A DNA stretch of 64,000 bases from Vibrio quintilis (GCF_024529975.1 NZ_AP024898.1:1302001-1366000); one strand, 5' to 3'. Positions 25,983-36,754 are shown, counted from the stretch's first letter. The notes: generated from the letters alone by a model not told the origin. Made by a program: numbers and translations.

Positions 25983-26198
25983 CTTCGTTCCTTATAACAC
26001 CGCGCTCCGTAGAAAATTTGTCCGATGACAGAAAACAAGTGGCGGGACAGGTACTTATCTGGAGAACAAAAAATCAAAAGTCTGTTCACAGAGAATATTC
26101 CACACATGAAACAAGCTGTTAATTTACTGATTTATAATGATATTTTATGCGTATCGTGGTTATTTAAAAAACAACATATACATATATCATTATATTTA
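25983..26198. other. Intergenic AT-rich stretch
   Basis: Apart from a possible attC half-site next to the membrane-protein start, nothing is recognisable. A 63-codon forward frame here has no ribosome site and ends in repeat B sequence. Confidence 0.4.
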
Positions 26199-26225
26199 TA
26201 TACCCAAACAACCTGAAGATGCAGG
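26199..26225 (+). repeat. Palindromic repeat family B, single end
   Basis: One end motif only (TATACCCAAACAACCTGAAG plus ATGCAGG), immediately left of family A copy 5. The adjacency recalls nested or sequential insertions. Confidence 0.75.
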
Positions 26226-26230
26226 TAAAT

Positions 26231-26531
26231 AATTGTGGGAACAGGCACCCCATCTCCACCATGTCTATTTCAACACCGAAACCTCTGGAAATTATGCCCC
26301 AAAAACACCACAACTCTCCCTTCATCAATAAACATAATTGACCAAATACTCAGTAATTCAAATGCACTTGCTTGCTGAATGCGGAGACTTTGAGCATACA
26401 CACATAATTATTATGGTTTTCATTGATCATCTCATGATGGATGTGAGCAACGTTGAATTTGCAACGAATTTATATCAATAATGCTTATATTCGGTATGTA
26501 TTCCCACGGAGGACCGTGGGAACAAGGGTTA
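26231..26531 (+). repeat. Dispersed mosaic repeat, family A, copy 5
   Basis: About 301 bases differing from copy 4 at only a handful of positions, in the same orientation and with the same ends. Together the two copies bracket the 24.1-26.2 kb block. The HD-GYP gene ends 23 bases to its right. Confidence 0.9.
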
Positions 26532-26553
26532 AACACATCAGAAACAAACAGAA

Positions 26554-27582
26554 TCAGGAGGCACTCTCTTCTGCATACTCTTGTTTAATCTCAAGAATAT
26601 CAGGTAAAACCTGATGGAAAACCGCAACCAGTTCAGGGTCAAAGTGACGACCAGACTCCTGATCAATCAATGCGACCGCATCGCTGACTTCCCAGGCTTT
26701 TTTATAGGGTCTCTCTGTGGTTAAAGCATCGAACACATCAGCGATGGCGACAATTCTTGCAGAAAGAGGAATCTCCTCACCTTTTAATCCATTCGGGTAA
26801 CCACTGCCATCCCACTTTTCGTGATGTGCCAAAGCGATAATACCTGCTTCTTTTAACAGTTCTGAGTCATGATAACCAATGATATCAGTACCAAACTGAG
26901 GATGTTGCCGCATCAGTTCCCACTCCTGATCATCGAGCTTCCCGGGTTTTAAAAGGACAGAATCAGGAATACCAATCTTACCGACATCATGCATCGGAGC
27001 CGCTTTGAAAATCAGATCCGAATAATTATCCGGCAGGTCTAATGCTTCCGCGATTAATCTTGAATAATGGCTCATCCGGATCACATGAAGTCCGGTTTCA
27101 TTATCTTTAAACTCTGCGGCCCGGCCCAGGCGCCGGATAATTTGCAGCTGGGTCTGTATCAGATCTTTGGTTCGCTCGCGGACTGTTTTCTCTAAGTGGC
27201 GATTTTGATCATACAGGGAGAGGTGGGTCCGGACACGGGCCTGCACAATCGCAGGGCTGACGGGCTTGGTAATATAGTCGACAGCGCCTAAATCCAGACC
27301 AAAAGCTTCATCACTGTCAGCATCTTTCGCTGTCACAAAGATCACCGGTATGTTTCTTGTCTGTGGGTTATCTTTAAGCCTCCGGCAGACCTCATAGCCA
27401 TCCATTTCCGGCATCATGACATCAAGCAGTATAATGTCTGGCGCAGGTGTACTCTGAGCGATTTTCAGGGCTTTTTGTCCGGATAACGCCGCTTTTACTT
27501 TGTAATCTGAACGCAGAATACCGCTGATCACATCAATGTTGTCAGACGTATCATCGACGACTAACACAACCTGTTTATCCAT
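26554..27582 (-). CDS. Response regulator with HD-GYP cyclic-di-GMP phosphodiesterase domain
   Basis: 342 residues. A receiver domain (1-125) has phospho-acceptor DIILLDVMMPEMDG and the conserved Lys in ITKPVS. A short coiled segment leads to an HD-GYP domain (150-330) with HD at MHDVGKIGIPD and HHEKWDGSGYPNGLKG containing GYP. It probably hydrolyses c-di-GMP when phosphorylated. The start lies 30 bases downstream of the giant hybrid kinase stop, so the two form one operon and signal pathway. Confidence 0.93.
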   Translation of the reverse strand: MDKQVVLVVDDTSDNIDVISGILRSDYKVKAALSGQKALKIAQSTPAPDIILLDVMMPEMDGYEVCRRLKDNPQTRNIPVIFVTAKDADSDEAFGLDLGAVDYITKPVSPAIVQARVRTHLSLYDQNRHLEKTVRERTKDLIQTQLQIIRRLGRAAEFKDNETGLHVIRMSHYSRLIAEALDLPDNYSDLIFKAAPMHDVGKIGIPDSVLLKPGKLDDQEWELMRQHPQFGTDIIGYHDSELLKEAGIIALAHHEKWDGSGYPNGLKGEEIPLSARIVAIADVFDALTTERPYKKAWEVSDAVALIDQESGRHFDPELVAVFHQVLPDILEIKQEYAEESAS

Positions 27583-27611
27583 CCTTTCCCCCCGGAGTTA
27601 ACAACTCAGCT

Positions 27612-30600
27612 TCAGGTATCAGTTTCAATATCATCCAGCGTGTCTAAAGCGCTATCGAAATCATATTCACTGATCGCCTTAGACAGGGTCTTTAATTTAG
27701 CTTTATCAAACGACTGAACCGGAAGTTCTTCCAGTTCATTCAGCACCTCTAACGCCTCCGTATCATCATCCTCAAGCAGCGATCTCAGCTTTTGGATCAA
27801 TAATTTCTCTTTCTCCGGGTCCGTCTCGTCATCCCCGGATGGTTTTAGCCCCGTCGCTTCTGAGTCCAGTTCGTCTATTGCCTGAATTGCCTGGTTTACA
27901 AGCCCTGATAACTCATGGCGGAGCTGGCCAGTCACAGAAGCATCATCCTGTGCAGCAATGGATTCCTCCAGCCGCAGAGCAATACGGGATATCTGCGACG
28001 CACCGATGTTACCGGCTGTTCCTTTCAGCGTATGAATGAAACGCCCTGTTTCTTCGGTGTCCTGTGAATCCAGTAAAGTCTCAATATCACAATAGGTACG
28101 GCTAAACTTACTCAATAGTTTTCTATATAGTTTTGCATTATTTTGCGCGATTTCCATTCCCAGCTTTGTATCGATTCCTTCTAATTCCGGAAATGTTTCA
28201 TCAGCAACCTCATATTTACTCAACCGGACCACGGATTGAGGTTTCGCGGGCGTCATCCATTTAGCGATGGTGTGAAACATGTCAGCCGCATTGATCGGTT
28301 TGGGAATATGATCATTCATACCGGATTCTATTGCTCTTTCACGGTCCCCGGCCATCACATTGGCAGTCATCGCAATCACAGGTAAGTCGGCGAACCGGGG
28401 GTCTTTTCTCAACGCTTTGGTCGCGGTATAACCATCCATCACCGGCATCTGGCAATCCATCAGGACGCCATCAAAATCTTCTTCAGCAAGCCTGTCGAGC
28501 GCTTCCTGACCATTTTCAGCAATGCTGACCACGATGCCTGCATTGGTGAGAAGTTCATACGCCAGCTCCTGATTGATATCATTATCTTCAACCAGCAAAA
28601 TCTTTGCGCCCCTGATTTTATGCGTGCTGCCAATCTCTCTGCTGACTCTCAGATTCTGCCTGTCCGAGTCTGAGATATCATGACCAAAGGCTTCCATGAC
28701 GGCATCAAGCATACTGGACGCAGCCACAGGCTTACTCAGCACATGATTGAAATGAATCCCTTCACGGTGAGCCACTTCCAAAGCCTCATCCCGGCTGTAA
28801 GCCGTAATCAGAATAATGGGGATATCCGGCTGAGAGGACCGAATCTCTTTGCTGGCAGTAATGCCATCAATCCGGGGCATCTTCCAGTCCATCACAATCA
28901 GGTCATACACCCCATCGTTACTCAATTTCAACATGCCTTCCTGAGCAGAACTGACAGCTGTTACATTGAAATCAAATGAAATCAGAAGCTCGGTCAGGAT
29001 CTCCCTCGCTATTGAATTATCATCGACCACCAACACCCTCAAACCTTTCAGTTCCGGCAGTTCAGGTCTGACCCGCCCGATTGGCTGACCAACCTGAACA
29101 CCTAAATTCGCTGTAAAGGTAAAAGTACTTCCCTGATCAACCGCACTTGTCACAGATATTTCCCCGTCCATCATGGAGCACAGGCGTTTACATATTGCCA
29201 GACCTAAACCGGAACCACCGTATTTCCGGGTTGTTGAAGAGTCCGCCTGACTGAAAGACTGAAACAGTTTGGTCTGTTGTTCCGGACTCATGCCGATGCC
29301 TGAATCCTTCACTGAAAACACCAGAGTCGCTTTATTTGAGGTTAACTTCTCTAAACGGACGGAAACAACGATTTGTCCCTGGTCGGTAAATTTGATGGCA
29401 TTGTTGCCGATATTAACCAGCATCTGGCCTAACCGAAGCGGATCACCCACCAGCGCAGTTGGTACGTCTGCGGCCACATCAAAAAGCAGTTCTAATCCTT
29501 TTTCTTCTGCTTTTAAGCACAGCAGACTGGTCAGGTTTTCCATCACATCTTCCAGACGGAAGTCGATATATTCCATATCCAGCTTGCCCGCTTCGATTTT
29601 GGAAAAGTCCAGAATATCGTTGATGATACCGAGCAGGCTCACCGCGGAACGGTTCACTTTTTCAATATAATTATGCTGTTTTTTATCCAGGTCGGTCTGC
29701 AACGCTAATTCAGACATGCCGATAATGGCATTCATCGGTGTCCGGATCTCATGCGACATATTGGCCAGAAAATCCGACTTCGCTTTGGTTGCTTCCTCTG
29801 CAATGCCTATCGCATGTCTGAGCTCATCTTCTGCTTTCAGCCGGGCAGTAATATCATGAGCAATACCCTGAACCCCGACGACATGATTTTCATTGTCAAA
29901 CACCGAAAACTCAGACACTTCAAGGAAGCAGGATTCCCCGGACGAGGTTAACATCTCGATGATATAAGGCGGGACCGTCTCTCCGTTCAGGGTCTTCTGT
30001 GTATTACATTCCACATGTTGATTGATTGGCGAATCCGCCATGTACTCACCATAGTGTGACATCAGCTCATCGATGCTACGGCCTAACATCGTTCCCGCAG
30101 AAGGGCTCAAATAAGTGAAAACCCCTGCTGAATTGTGTGCATAGAAGAAATAGTTCGTCCCGAAGTGCTCCACTAACTCTCTGAACCGGGATTCACTTTT
30201 CTGCAGCTCATTTTCCATTTTCTTCCGTTGGGTAATATCTCTGACAATCCCGGTATAGAGGTGTTCATCACCGATGAAAAGTTCACTGACAGCCAGGTCC
30301 ATATCAAAGGTTTCACCATTTTTGCGACGCCCGACGACTTCTCTGGTTTTGCCGATAACCCTTGCTTCCCCCCCTTTCCGATAGTGACTTAAATAACCAT
30401 CATGCGCACTTCTCACCGGTTCCGGCATTAACATTTTAATATTTTGCCCTTCAACCTCTGAACGGGTGAAGCCAAACATTCTCTCCGCCGCAGGGCTGAA
30501 ATTTTGTACTGTCCCCCGGTTGTTCATCACGATAATGCCGTCTGCCGCATTTTCAATAATACTGCGAAGCCTCAACGTCCGTTCTCTGACACTTTCTTCA

Positions 30601-33458
30601 AGCTCTTCGTTGGATTTTCGCATAAAGCTCGTTGCTCTTTGCCCAATGGTCAGCGTCAGCAGACAGGCAGTCAAAATCAGACACAGCGAGACCATCGCAA
30701 TCAGAAACAGATAAAACTGCAACTGATAAAAACCTTCCATCGCTTCCGCTTTATCAATTTCAGTGGTGAGACCAACACCATGTTCATAATCCCATTGCCA
30801 TACCCCCATGACCTCAACACCTCTGTAGTCCCGGTAGCCTTTCACGTTGGCCCCGATGACAGAAAGTTTTTCGTTTACAGAAGGGCTGAAGGAGACGGAC
30901 AGAGCAAGTAAATTCCCGGCCATCAGGGTAAAGGGATGTACGGCGTTATTCTCTGGGCGATATCCTTCCGGTAAACTTCCGCCCGGGTCTCTGACCTGAA
31001 GTAACTGGCTTTTGTCCGGATCTCTATCAAGCAGACCGATGTCATAAAGTTGCTCAATGAAACGGCTGGTGGTGAACATCTCACCCTTCTTATTGATCAG
31101 ATAACTTTCACCAGATCGACCGATTCTCCCCTGATTCATAATCCGGGAGATGCGCCCATCCGGTTGTAACCTTTGCGTTAACACAGCCAGCACCTTGCCA
31201 TGCTCATCCTTGATTGGTGCAGCAAAAAACATACTGAACTGTTGGAGGTTGGACTGCGTCGCATTCAGATGAGTCATCTTTACATCTGAATCGATTGGAG
31301 GAATAAACACCGTTGCACCTTGAAAGACTTGATCTAATCTCTGTTTTTCATAGATATCAATCAGATTCCGGGTCCCGATATTCTGATCCCTTGCTGAAGC
31401 AATGCTGATGCGATCAGGATTAATGATAAAGAAGCCAATCCCTTGTTTTTTTCTGTCATGCTTATCCATGAAATCCCGGAGTTGACGCTGCAGCCCGGAG
31501 TTTGTCAGCTTCTCCCTGGTCGCGGGAACTAAGAGCAACTGTTTCGATAACGCCACTAATTCCGGATGCATCGCAATTTCGGCAAGATGTTGTTTCTGGT
31601 CATCAATCCATATGTCCAGTCTCTCAGAGGTGACTTTTAATACGGACTTCAAATCCTTTTCAATATTCTTCGTGGTTGAATATCGGTTTTGCTCCACGGT
31701 ATACCACACCAGTGTATACACAATCGTAATAATGACCCCCGTCAACATCATGATTGAAACAGTGAAGGCACGGGAACTGACAAATTTAGCAAGTTGTTCG
31801 TTACTCAGATACTTAGGCAGGAAATACATACTGAGTAGTACACCAATGACAACCAGTAAGGCGCCGCCCAAAATTAAATAAACGGTATTTCCATCGATTT
31901 CATGCACCCTGTCTTTCGGGACGGTTGCTGCGCTGTGATGACTCAAAAACCATTTTTCTCTGAGTTTTCTGATCTCTTGATCAGTGATTAAGGCCATTCC
32001 CTTTTGCAGGATTGAGCGAAGTTCCGGCAGATCTTTACGGGTTGCAATATTGAGCAGGCTATATTCCTCACCGCCCAACTCTAAAGCAGCAGAAATCGCG
32101 ATATCATTCATCAGCTGCTCTGCAATAAAGTGGTTGAGCACGGCCATTTCCCCAAACGCTGCATCCGCCTTACCGATACTGACAGCAATCATTGTTTGTT
32201 GGGTATCTTTTAGCGGTAACACTTTGATTTCAGGGAAATCCCTGGCAAGAATTTCTTCATAAAAGAACCCTTTCGTGACTGCGACTGTCTTGCCTGCAAG
32301 TTCCTTTAAAGTGTTGTATGGCATTGTTTTCTTGCTCAGAATTGCGTTCGGATTATCCGCATAAGGCGGAGTATAGAGGAGATATTTCTGACGCTCAGGC
32401 GTTTTGACAATATTCAGCATCACATCAAGCTGTCCGGATTTCATCATGTCGAGGAAATCCTTCCATAACGGGCCAGTCACATACTCAACCTGAAGACCCA
32501 CTTTATCAGCCAGAAGATTCATGTAATCGATAGAAAAACCCTGTGGTTTTCCGTTGACGGCATAATTAAAGGGCGGCCAGTCAGATTCATTACTGACACG
32601 GATAACAGGGTGCTTGTTTAACCAGGCGACTTCTGTTGCTGTCAGCTCAGCCTTCAATGATTCAGAGATAGGCGTATCGCCGGTAACTGACACCTCCCGG
32701 CTCACAGGAGTCCATAGCTGATCGTAAATCTCCTGATAGCTGCCATCCCTTTTTAACTGACGGATTCCTTGATTAAATTCATCTCTTAAAGCCGGATTGG
32801 TGAATCCCACGGCGAACCAGGTTCGCCCGCCAAAAACATCATATTGATTGTAGTCAGAAGGGTCGTAACCATAGTGTCGTGCCCAGTAAGAAAAGATATT
32901 CCAGTCGATCACCAGGGTATCAATTTTCTTTTGTAAGAACAGAAGCACCTGGGCTTTCTGGTCTTCCATCTCACGGTAGATTTCCATCTGAGGGATGACA
33001 TCTCTGAATTCATCACCCAGATCGTTTTCAGCACCGACCCACGCCGCCACTTTGCGATTTTTCAGATCCCTGACAGAGCGGATGATGCGGCGATCTTCTG
33101 GCTGAGTCAGCGCATAATTCCAAAAATAGATAACCTTATCGGTGTAAAAGAGTGATGGGTCTGTGCCATAAGGCACCGTCGTTGCGATATCAATATTCCC
33201 TGCCCGTAATTGTTCAGTCAGCTGATCATTAGAGAAATAACGGATATCCAGCTGATGTCCGCGCGCTGCTAGCGCTTGCCTGACGATATCGATTTCAATA
33301 CCGCGGTCAATAACGTCTGAAGGGGATTGCGCAAAAACAAATGGGGGTTTCGAATAGCCAAAGCCGGCTTTAAACGTTTCCCCATGAACCCAAGTTGAAC
33401 ATACAAAAAGCAGAAACCAGCCAGCTATCCATCTGTAAACGCGCGTCTGCATCATCAT
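27612..33458 (-). CDS. Giant hybrid sensor histidine kinase with two SBP sensor domains
   Basis: About 1948 residues. The start at 33458 (ATGATGATG with GAAGG six bases upstream) gives an immediate signal peptide; the frame extension to 33545 runs into repeat B. In order: two bacterial extracellular solute-binding family 3 domains (about 29-255 and 290-515), two membrane segments (near 531 and 571), a Cache-like periplasmic region (585-910), a third membrane segment (near 922), two PAS domains (960-1210), HisKA ([12 protein letters not shown], His near 1238), HATPase, two receiver domains (Asp near 1522 and 1666) and an HPt domain (HTLKGTAGN, His near 1809). It likely senses amino-acid-like ligands and relays phosphate to the HD-GYP regulator. 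Confidence 0.9.
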   Translation of the reverse strand: MMMQTRVYRWIAGWFLLFVCSTWVHGETFKAGFGYSKPPFVFAQSPSDVIDRGIEIDIVRQALAARGHQLDIRYFSNDQLTEQLRAGNIDIATTVPYGTDPSLFYTDKVIYFWNYALTQPEDRRIIRSVRDLKNRKVAAWVGAENDLGDEFRDVIPQMEIYREMEDQKAQVLLFLQKKIDTLVIDWNIFSYWARHYGYDPSDYNQYDVFGGRTWFAVGFTNPALRDEFNQGIRQLKRDGSYQEIYDQLWTPVSREVSVTGDTPISESLKAELTATEVAWLNKHPVIRVSNESDWPPFNYAVNGKPQGFSIDYMNLLADKVGLQVEYVTGPLWKDFLDMMKSGQLDVMLNIVKTPERQKYLLYTPPYADNPNAILSKKTMPYNTLKELAGKTVAVTKGFFYEEILARDFPEIKVLPLKDTQQTMIAVSIGKADAAFGEMAVLNHFIAEQLMNDIAISAALELGGEEYSLLNIATRKDLPELRSILQKGMALITDQEIRKLREKWFLSHHSAATVPKDRVHEIDGNTVYLILGGALLVVIGVLLSMYFLPKYLSNEQLAKFVSSRAFTVSIMMLTGVIITIVYTLVWYTVEQNRYSTTKNIEKDLKSVLKVTSERLDIWIDDQKQHLAEIAMHPELVALSKQLLLVPATREKLTNSGLQRQLRDFMDKHDRKKQGIGFFIINPDRISIASARDQNIGTRNLIDIYEKQRLDQVFQGATVFIPPIDSDVKMTHLNATQSNLQQFSMFFAAPIKDEHGKVLAVLTQRLQPDGRISRIMNQGRIGRSGESYLINKKGEMFTTSRFIEQLYDIGLLDRDPDKSQLLQVRDPGGSLPEGYRPENNAVHPFTLMAGNLLALSVSFSPSVNEKLSVIGANVKGYRDYRGVEVMGVWQWDYEHGVGLTTEIDKAEAMEGFYQLQFYLFLIAMVSLCLILTACLLTLTIGQRATSFMRKSNEELEESVRERTLRLRSIIENAADGIIVMNNRGTVQNFSPAAERMFGFTRSEVEGQNIKMLMPEPVRSAHDGYLSHYRKGGEARVIGKTREVVGRRKNGETFDMDLAVSELFIGDEHLYTGIVRDITQRKKMENELQKSESRFRELVEHFGTNYFFYAHNSAGVFTYLSPSAGTMLGRSIDELMSHYGEYMADSPINQHVECNTQKTLNGETVPPYIIEMLTSSGESCFLEVSEFSVFDNENHVVGVQGIAHDITARLKAEDELRHAIGIAEEATKAKSDFLANMSHEIRTPMNAIIGMSELALQTDLDKKQHNYIEKVNRSAVSLLGIINDILDFSKIEAGKLDMEYIDFRLEDVMENLTSLLCLKAEEKGLELLFDVAADVPTALVGDPLRLGQMLVNIGNNAIKFTDQGQIVVSVRLEKLTSNKATLVFSVKDSGIGMSPEQQTKLFQSFSQADSSTTRKYGGSGLGLAICKRLCSMMDGEISVTSAVDQGSTFTFTANLGVQVGQPIGRVRPELPELKGLRVLVVDDNSIAREILTELLISFDFNVTAVSSAQEGMLKLSNDGVYDLIVMDWKMPRIDGITASKEIRSSQPDIPIILITAYSRDEALEVAHREGIHFNHVLSKPVAASSMLDAVMEAFGHDISDSDRQNLRVSREIGSTHKIRGAKILLVEDNDINQELAYELLTNAGIVVSIAENGQEALDRLAEEDFDGVLMDCQMPVMDGYTATKALRKDPRFADLPVIAMTANVMAGDRERAIESGMNDHIPKPINAADMFHTIAKWMTPAKPQSVVRLSKYEVADETFPELEGIDTKLGMEIAQNNAKLYRKLLSKFSRTYCDIETLLDSQDTEETGRFIHTLKGTAGNIGASQISRIALRLEESIAAQDDASVTGQLRHELSGLVNQAIQAIDELDSEATGLKPSGDDETDPEKEKLLIQKLRSLLEDDDTEALEVLNELEELPVQSFDKAKLKTLSKAISEYDFDSALDTLDDIETDT

Positions 33459-33536
33459 ATTCTGCCTTCGAACACCTGCATCAATCTCACATAATTCAGT
33501 TAGAAGCATAGAACAACATGGCTGATATGTGAGATT

Positions 33537-33583
33537 TATACCCAAACAACCTGAAGATGCATGATTCAGGTTGTTTGGGTATA
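33537..33583. repeat. Palindromic repeat family B, short copy
   Basis: A 47-base near-palindrome made of the two end motifs facing each other (TATACCCAAACAACCTGAAG and CAGGTTGTTTGGGTATA). At 33669 the CAGGTTTGTCGTCAGCGGCT motif also recurs as after the long copy at 3729. It sits in the promoter region of the sensor kinase, or could act as a hairpin for the methyltransferase transcript. Confidence 0.85.
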
Positions 33584-33679
33584 CAGGTGCTTTTTACCGT
33601 CTTCCGTGACGGGGAAAATCTTCAACAGCTACCGGGCACTTTCCCCACAGACAGCAAACGCCACGCCGCAGGTTTGTCG

Positions 33680-34315
33680 TCAGCGGCTGGCTTGATTCTG
33701 ATGACGATTAAAGGCAAGAACAGATATAGCCGGAGCGGAATTAAACACTTTCTCTTCGACACAGATTTCAGAAAACCCTGCGGCTTCTGACCACGCCGTA
33801 ATCTGCCCCGCCGTGATACCGGAACAGGCATACTTTTCATTGAGTTGTCTGGGCATGTATGTTGTAGCAATGACGCCATCAGGCGTAAGCATTTTCCTGA
33901 GTCGCTTCAAAACTTCTGTTGGTTCCGGCCAAAATTGTACGACATTCACTGAATAAATCTTATCAAATGGCAGTTCAGATTCCGGCAATATCATGTCACT
34001 TCCCGGATAGAGTTTTACCCGTCCGTTTTCTATCGCTTTTGCATTTCTTTTTGAGGCCTGATTCATCATGATAGCTGAGTGGTCTATGCCGACAATCACA
34101 CCTTCTTTTACAATATTGCTGGCTTTTTCTATCGCGACTCCGGGCCCGAATCCTATCTCAAGAACTCTGTCGGTTGAGTTTAATTTCAGCAAGCTTAATG
34201 TCCATTCATTGCGCTCAATATTAGAAGCGCGTCCTGCCATAATTTTCCCCGCCAGAATCCCCAACATCCCGGTTGGTTGTTTAAACTGATTCAATATTTT
34301 TGTTCCAATGTTCAT
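33680..34315 (-). CDS. Class I SAM-dependent methyltransferase
   Basis: About 211 residues from the ATG at 34315, which has a perfect AGGAGG seven bases upstream; the TTG extension is rejected. The SAM site is VLEIGFGPGVAIEKA, with the acidic loop VGIDHSAIMM. Later motifs fit the UbiE/MT11 group. The last three codons and stop lie within a dispersed motif also found at 3952, so the tail may have been replaced. Substrate unknown. The MarR gene upstream may regulate it. Confidence 0.85.
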   Translation of the reverse strand: MNIGTKILNQFKQPTGMLGILAGKIMAGRASNIERNEWTLSLLKLNSTDRVLEIGFGPGVAIEKASNIVKEGVIVGIDHSAIMMNQASKRNAKAIENGRVKLYPGSDMILPESELPFDKIYSVNVVQFWPEPTEVLKRLRKMLTPDGVIATTYMPRQLNEKYACSGITAGQITAWSEAAGFSEICVEEKVFNSAPAISVLAFNRHQNQASR

Positions 34316-34480
34316 CGCGATACCTCCTTTCAAAAAGAAAACAACTGATATTTTTCAACGCAGAATGACTATGTCTGCAAATCAGTGCCTTGGTCAGAAA
34401 CCAATCCATTCTCGCTGAACATGCATCTTGAGGTCACTTGGGTATATGAGCCAGGCATATTTCTGGTTTTACCCCTGAGT

Positions 34481-34927
34481 TTACTTTTCAGCACCACCTG
34501 TTGATTGAAAACACTCAATGATTTGATCGAGTGTTTGACTTGCATGCTCCAGCCCGGCTTGCGGGAAATTTAACCCCACTTTTTCAAGCAAAGCAGATTC
34601 TGTTATTTGCACCGATTCAAACATTTCCTCCCCGGCCCGGGTTAACCGGACCAAAGAAGAGCGCTTGTGATTTGGATTGCTGATGAATACCACCAGCCCC
34701 CGCTCACTCAAAGAATTCACGATTGTTTGTATATGCTGACGACTTACCAATTTTTGGTCAGCGATTTGAGGAACGGTCTGAGACGGATTGTGATACAGAT
34801 ACTCAAGTAAAGAGCGGTGGCTGGAATTTATCCCGAACTGTTCCAGCTGACGATCAGAGACACAACGAAGCAGTTGATATAACCGACGGGTTTGCACCGT
34901 AATTTTGTATAGAGCCTGCGCAGACAT
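34481..34927 (-). CDS. MarR-family transcriptional regulator
   Basis: About 148 residues from the ATG at 34927 (MSAQALYK); the longer frame would start inside the operators. The winged-helix core is VPQIADQKLVSRQHIQTIVN with the wing PNHKRSSLVRLTRAGEEM. Two palindromes directly upstream suggest autoregulation. The methyltransferase 165 bases downstream on the same strand is a likely target. Confidence 0.88.
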   Translation of the reverse strand: MSAQALYKITVQTRRLYQLLRCVSDRQLEQFGINSSHRSLLEYLYHNPSQTVPQIADQKLVSRQHIQTIVNSLSERGLVVFISNPNHKRSSLVRLTRAGEEMFESVQITESALLEKVGLNFPQAGLEHASQTLDQIIECFQSTGGAEK

Positions 34928-34940
34928 ATGAACACCATTA

Positions 34941-34986
34941 TTGACAATCAGGTTGTCAATAATGGGCGATGACAATAAGGTTGTCA
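34941..34986 (-). promoter_or_regulatory. Tandem MarR-type operators
   Basis: Two dyads share the half-site TTGACAA. At 34941-34959 the sequence is TTGACAATCAGGTTGTCAA, perfect except for the central five bases. At 34970-34986 it is TGACAATAAGGTTGTCA. Their centres are about 28 bases apart, and they lie just before the MarR start, where they would cover the promoter. Confidence 0.75.
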
Positions 34987-35057
34987 AATTAAATCATGGC
35001 AATGCGCCATCAGGCTGCGTCTGATGAAAGCTTTTAATATGCTGAAATTTATGGTTT

Positions 35058-35234
35058 TTATTTACTTTTAGAAGTGGGAGGCAGATTTGGATCGTCTGAT
35101 TCATCAGACTTCAGTTTCTCTTCTTCCTGCTTCTGGCGTTCATGCATTGCTTTAATCAGCTGACGGTCCAGTTCTGCAAAATACAGATCTTCATCAGCTT
35201 GTCCCCGTAACCGGAGTTTGTCTGTAAAGTCCAT
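35058..35234 (-). CDS. Small charged hypothetical protein
   Basis: 58 residues with GAGGTG six bases before the ATG. It starts MDFTDKLRLRGQADEDLYF and ends in a Lys/Glu helix plus a Pro/Ser tail. The clean ribosome site and balanced composition support a real gene. It resembles small conserved proteobacterial proteins of unknown role. No membrane segment. Confidence 0.7.
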   Translation of the reverse strand: MDFTDKLRLRGQADEDLYFAELDRQLIKAMHERQKQEEEKLKSDESDDPNLPPTSKSK

Positions 35235-35469
35235 CTGAAGTCACCTCTTTCGCTTCAGTTATTGATACAAGTATAGATAACAGCCAGCAAAATGACTGCT
35301 TTTTTATGATTTTAATATTCAACAGTACACGTAAATATAGACAATCTGAGGAGACAGGTTGCGGATATGCTTATAAAAAATAAAACAGTGAGGGTGCAGT
35401 ATCATGTCATCAGGGCTGAAAGGCTCCTGCCGGAGAAGATACTCAGCCCCGATGACAAAAAATAACAGG

Positions 35470-35509
35470 TATACCCAAGCAACCTGAAGATGCAGGTTGT
35501 TTGGGTATA
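35470..35509. repeat. Palindromic repeat family B, short copy
   Basis: A 40-base near-palindrome: TATACCCAAGCAACCTGAAG meets GCAGGTTGTTTGGGTATA. It lies ten bases past the stop of a leftward membrane gene, where a hairpin could act in 3'-end formation. Bases 35235-35469 hold nothing else recognisable. Confidence 0.85.
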
Positions 35510-35518
35510 AAACAGTGC

Positions 35519-35881
35519 TTACTCAGCGGACTCCTGACTAAAGAACACAGCAAGATACGCCACAATATAGCCATAGAAAACCGACAGCAGCGCCACAGCA
35601 AAATTGGCGGCTTCCTGATCCAGGTGACTCTGATCAAAGTCACTCAAAATATAAATCGTGCCGACAAGCAGCCCCATCCAGCCGGCAAAAATCATATTCT
35701 TTCTGATACTGAGAATCAGATCATTGCGGGAGAAATTCTTACGGTATTCAATCAGCGTCAGGCTGCTGCCGGTCAACAGAACAAATATGAGCGAAATAAA
35801 ATCTGCAAAAATAGTGACATCTAATCTGGTAATCGCGGCAATTCCTGAGCAAAACAGCACCAGGCCGATTATTTTTTTCAT
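35519..35881 (-). CDS. Small membrane protein, weakly MotA/TolQ-like
   Basis: 120 residues with four hydrophobic segments. The last, ANFAVALLSVFYGYIVAYL, resembles the MotA/TolQ/ExbB proton-channel segment, and the loop length is similar. At this size it lacks the full MotA architecture, and no motB-like partner is nearby. Treat as a hypothetical inner-membrane protein. Confidence 0.55.
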   Translation of the reverse strand: MKKIIGLVLFCSGIAAITRLDVTIFADFISLIFVLLTGSSLTLIEYRKNFSRNDLILSIRKNMIFAGWMGLLVGTIYILSDFDQSHLDQEAANFAVALLSVFYGYIVAYLAVFFSQESAE

Positions 35882-36033
35882 GGATAAACTCCTGTAAATA
35901 TGATGGGTTAAATCACATGCATACTATCGTCGTGATACCGGCGATTCCTATCCCGAAAAAGGATAATTTTTACCGGAAACACCCGTTACCCGAACGGGTA
36001 ATTCCTGTATAACCATCTGATTTTTAAAATATC

Positions 36034-36609
36034 TTAATGTGATGAGGAAATTTTATAAATCAGCTCTACTTTATTGTTTACTGCCGCTTTGGAATAAATA
36101 TTTGAGATATGCTTTTTCACGGTATTTTCTGAAATAAACAGCGCGGCTGCGATTTCTTTATATTTGAGACCCTTGATTAAATACTGAATCAGCTCTTTTT
36201 CTCTCTCAGTAAACTGAAATTTATCCAGCTGATTCAGGGCGGGTTGTTCCGCTGTAACATTCACTGAGATATAGAGTTTCTGTAATACAAACTGAGCCCC
36301 GTAAGCCACCGCAATAAACAGCCCCAGATTCACCCATAATGAAAAACTAAGACTGAAGGCATGCAGCGAATAAATCAGCTCCCCCACGGTAACAATCCAG
36401 GCAACCGGAGTCAGATTATCAATGATCAGACGCAATGTTTTACCGGAAGTGAGCGGGGAACCAGGACTGAAATAAAGTGCCAGCGGAATAAAAAACAGCA
36501 CCAGCAAAGCGGCCTCTTTTAAAAAAAGATATAACTGCAAAGCAACGGTGATGGTTAAAAAGAGAATAATACAGCCGGTCAGTTGGCTAGGTTGTACTTT
36601 GAATGTCAT
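36034..36609 (-). CDS. Membrane-anchored LuxR-type transcriptional regulator
   Basis: 191 residues. The first 110 hold three or four membrane segments. A cytosolic LuxR helix-turn-helix follows from about residue 130 (FTEREKELIQYLIKGLKYKE, IAAALFISENTVKKHISNIY). No receiver or autoinducer domain is seen, so the membrane part is probably the sensor. Target genes unknown; the neighbouring DUF4397 lipoprotein is a candidate. Confidence 0.83.
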   Translation of the reverse strand: MTFKVQPSQLTGCIILFLTITVALQLYLFLKEAALLVLFFIPLALYFSPGSPLTSGKTLRLIIDNLTPVAWIVTVGELIYSLHAFSLSFSLWVNLGLFIAVAYGAQFVLQKLYISVNVTAEQPALNQLDKFQFTEREKELIQYLIKGLKYKEIAAALFISENTVKKHISNIYSKAAVNNKVELIYKISSSH

Positions 36610-36680
36610 GATTCTGATGATGAAGAATTATTTACCATCGGGTTATTTTTCACTGCACCGGTGCATCTGTCAAAATAAAA

Positions 36681-36712
36681 AAAACCGCCAACTTGCAGGG
36701 TGGCGGTTTTTA
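36681..36712. terminator. Rho-independent terminator
   Basis: A perfect 10-bp stem (36681-36690 with 36701-36710), A-rich on one side and T-rich on the other. It lies after the DUF4397 gene and upstream of the LuxR-type gene, ending the leftward transcript and insulating the two. Confidence 0.85.
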
Positions 36713-36754
36713 TCTGATACAAAGGTTGTGAAACGGGGTCAGTCTCATGCTCGT

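Noticed and set aside
26025..26216. 63-codon forward frame
   Set aside because: No ribosome site, AT-rich low-complexity tail, and it ends inside repeat B.
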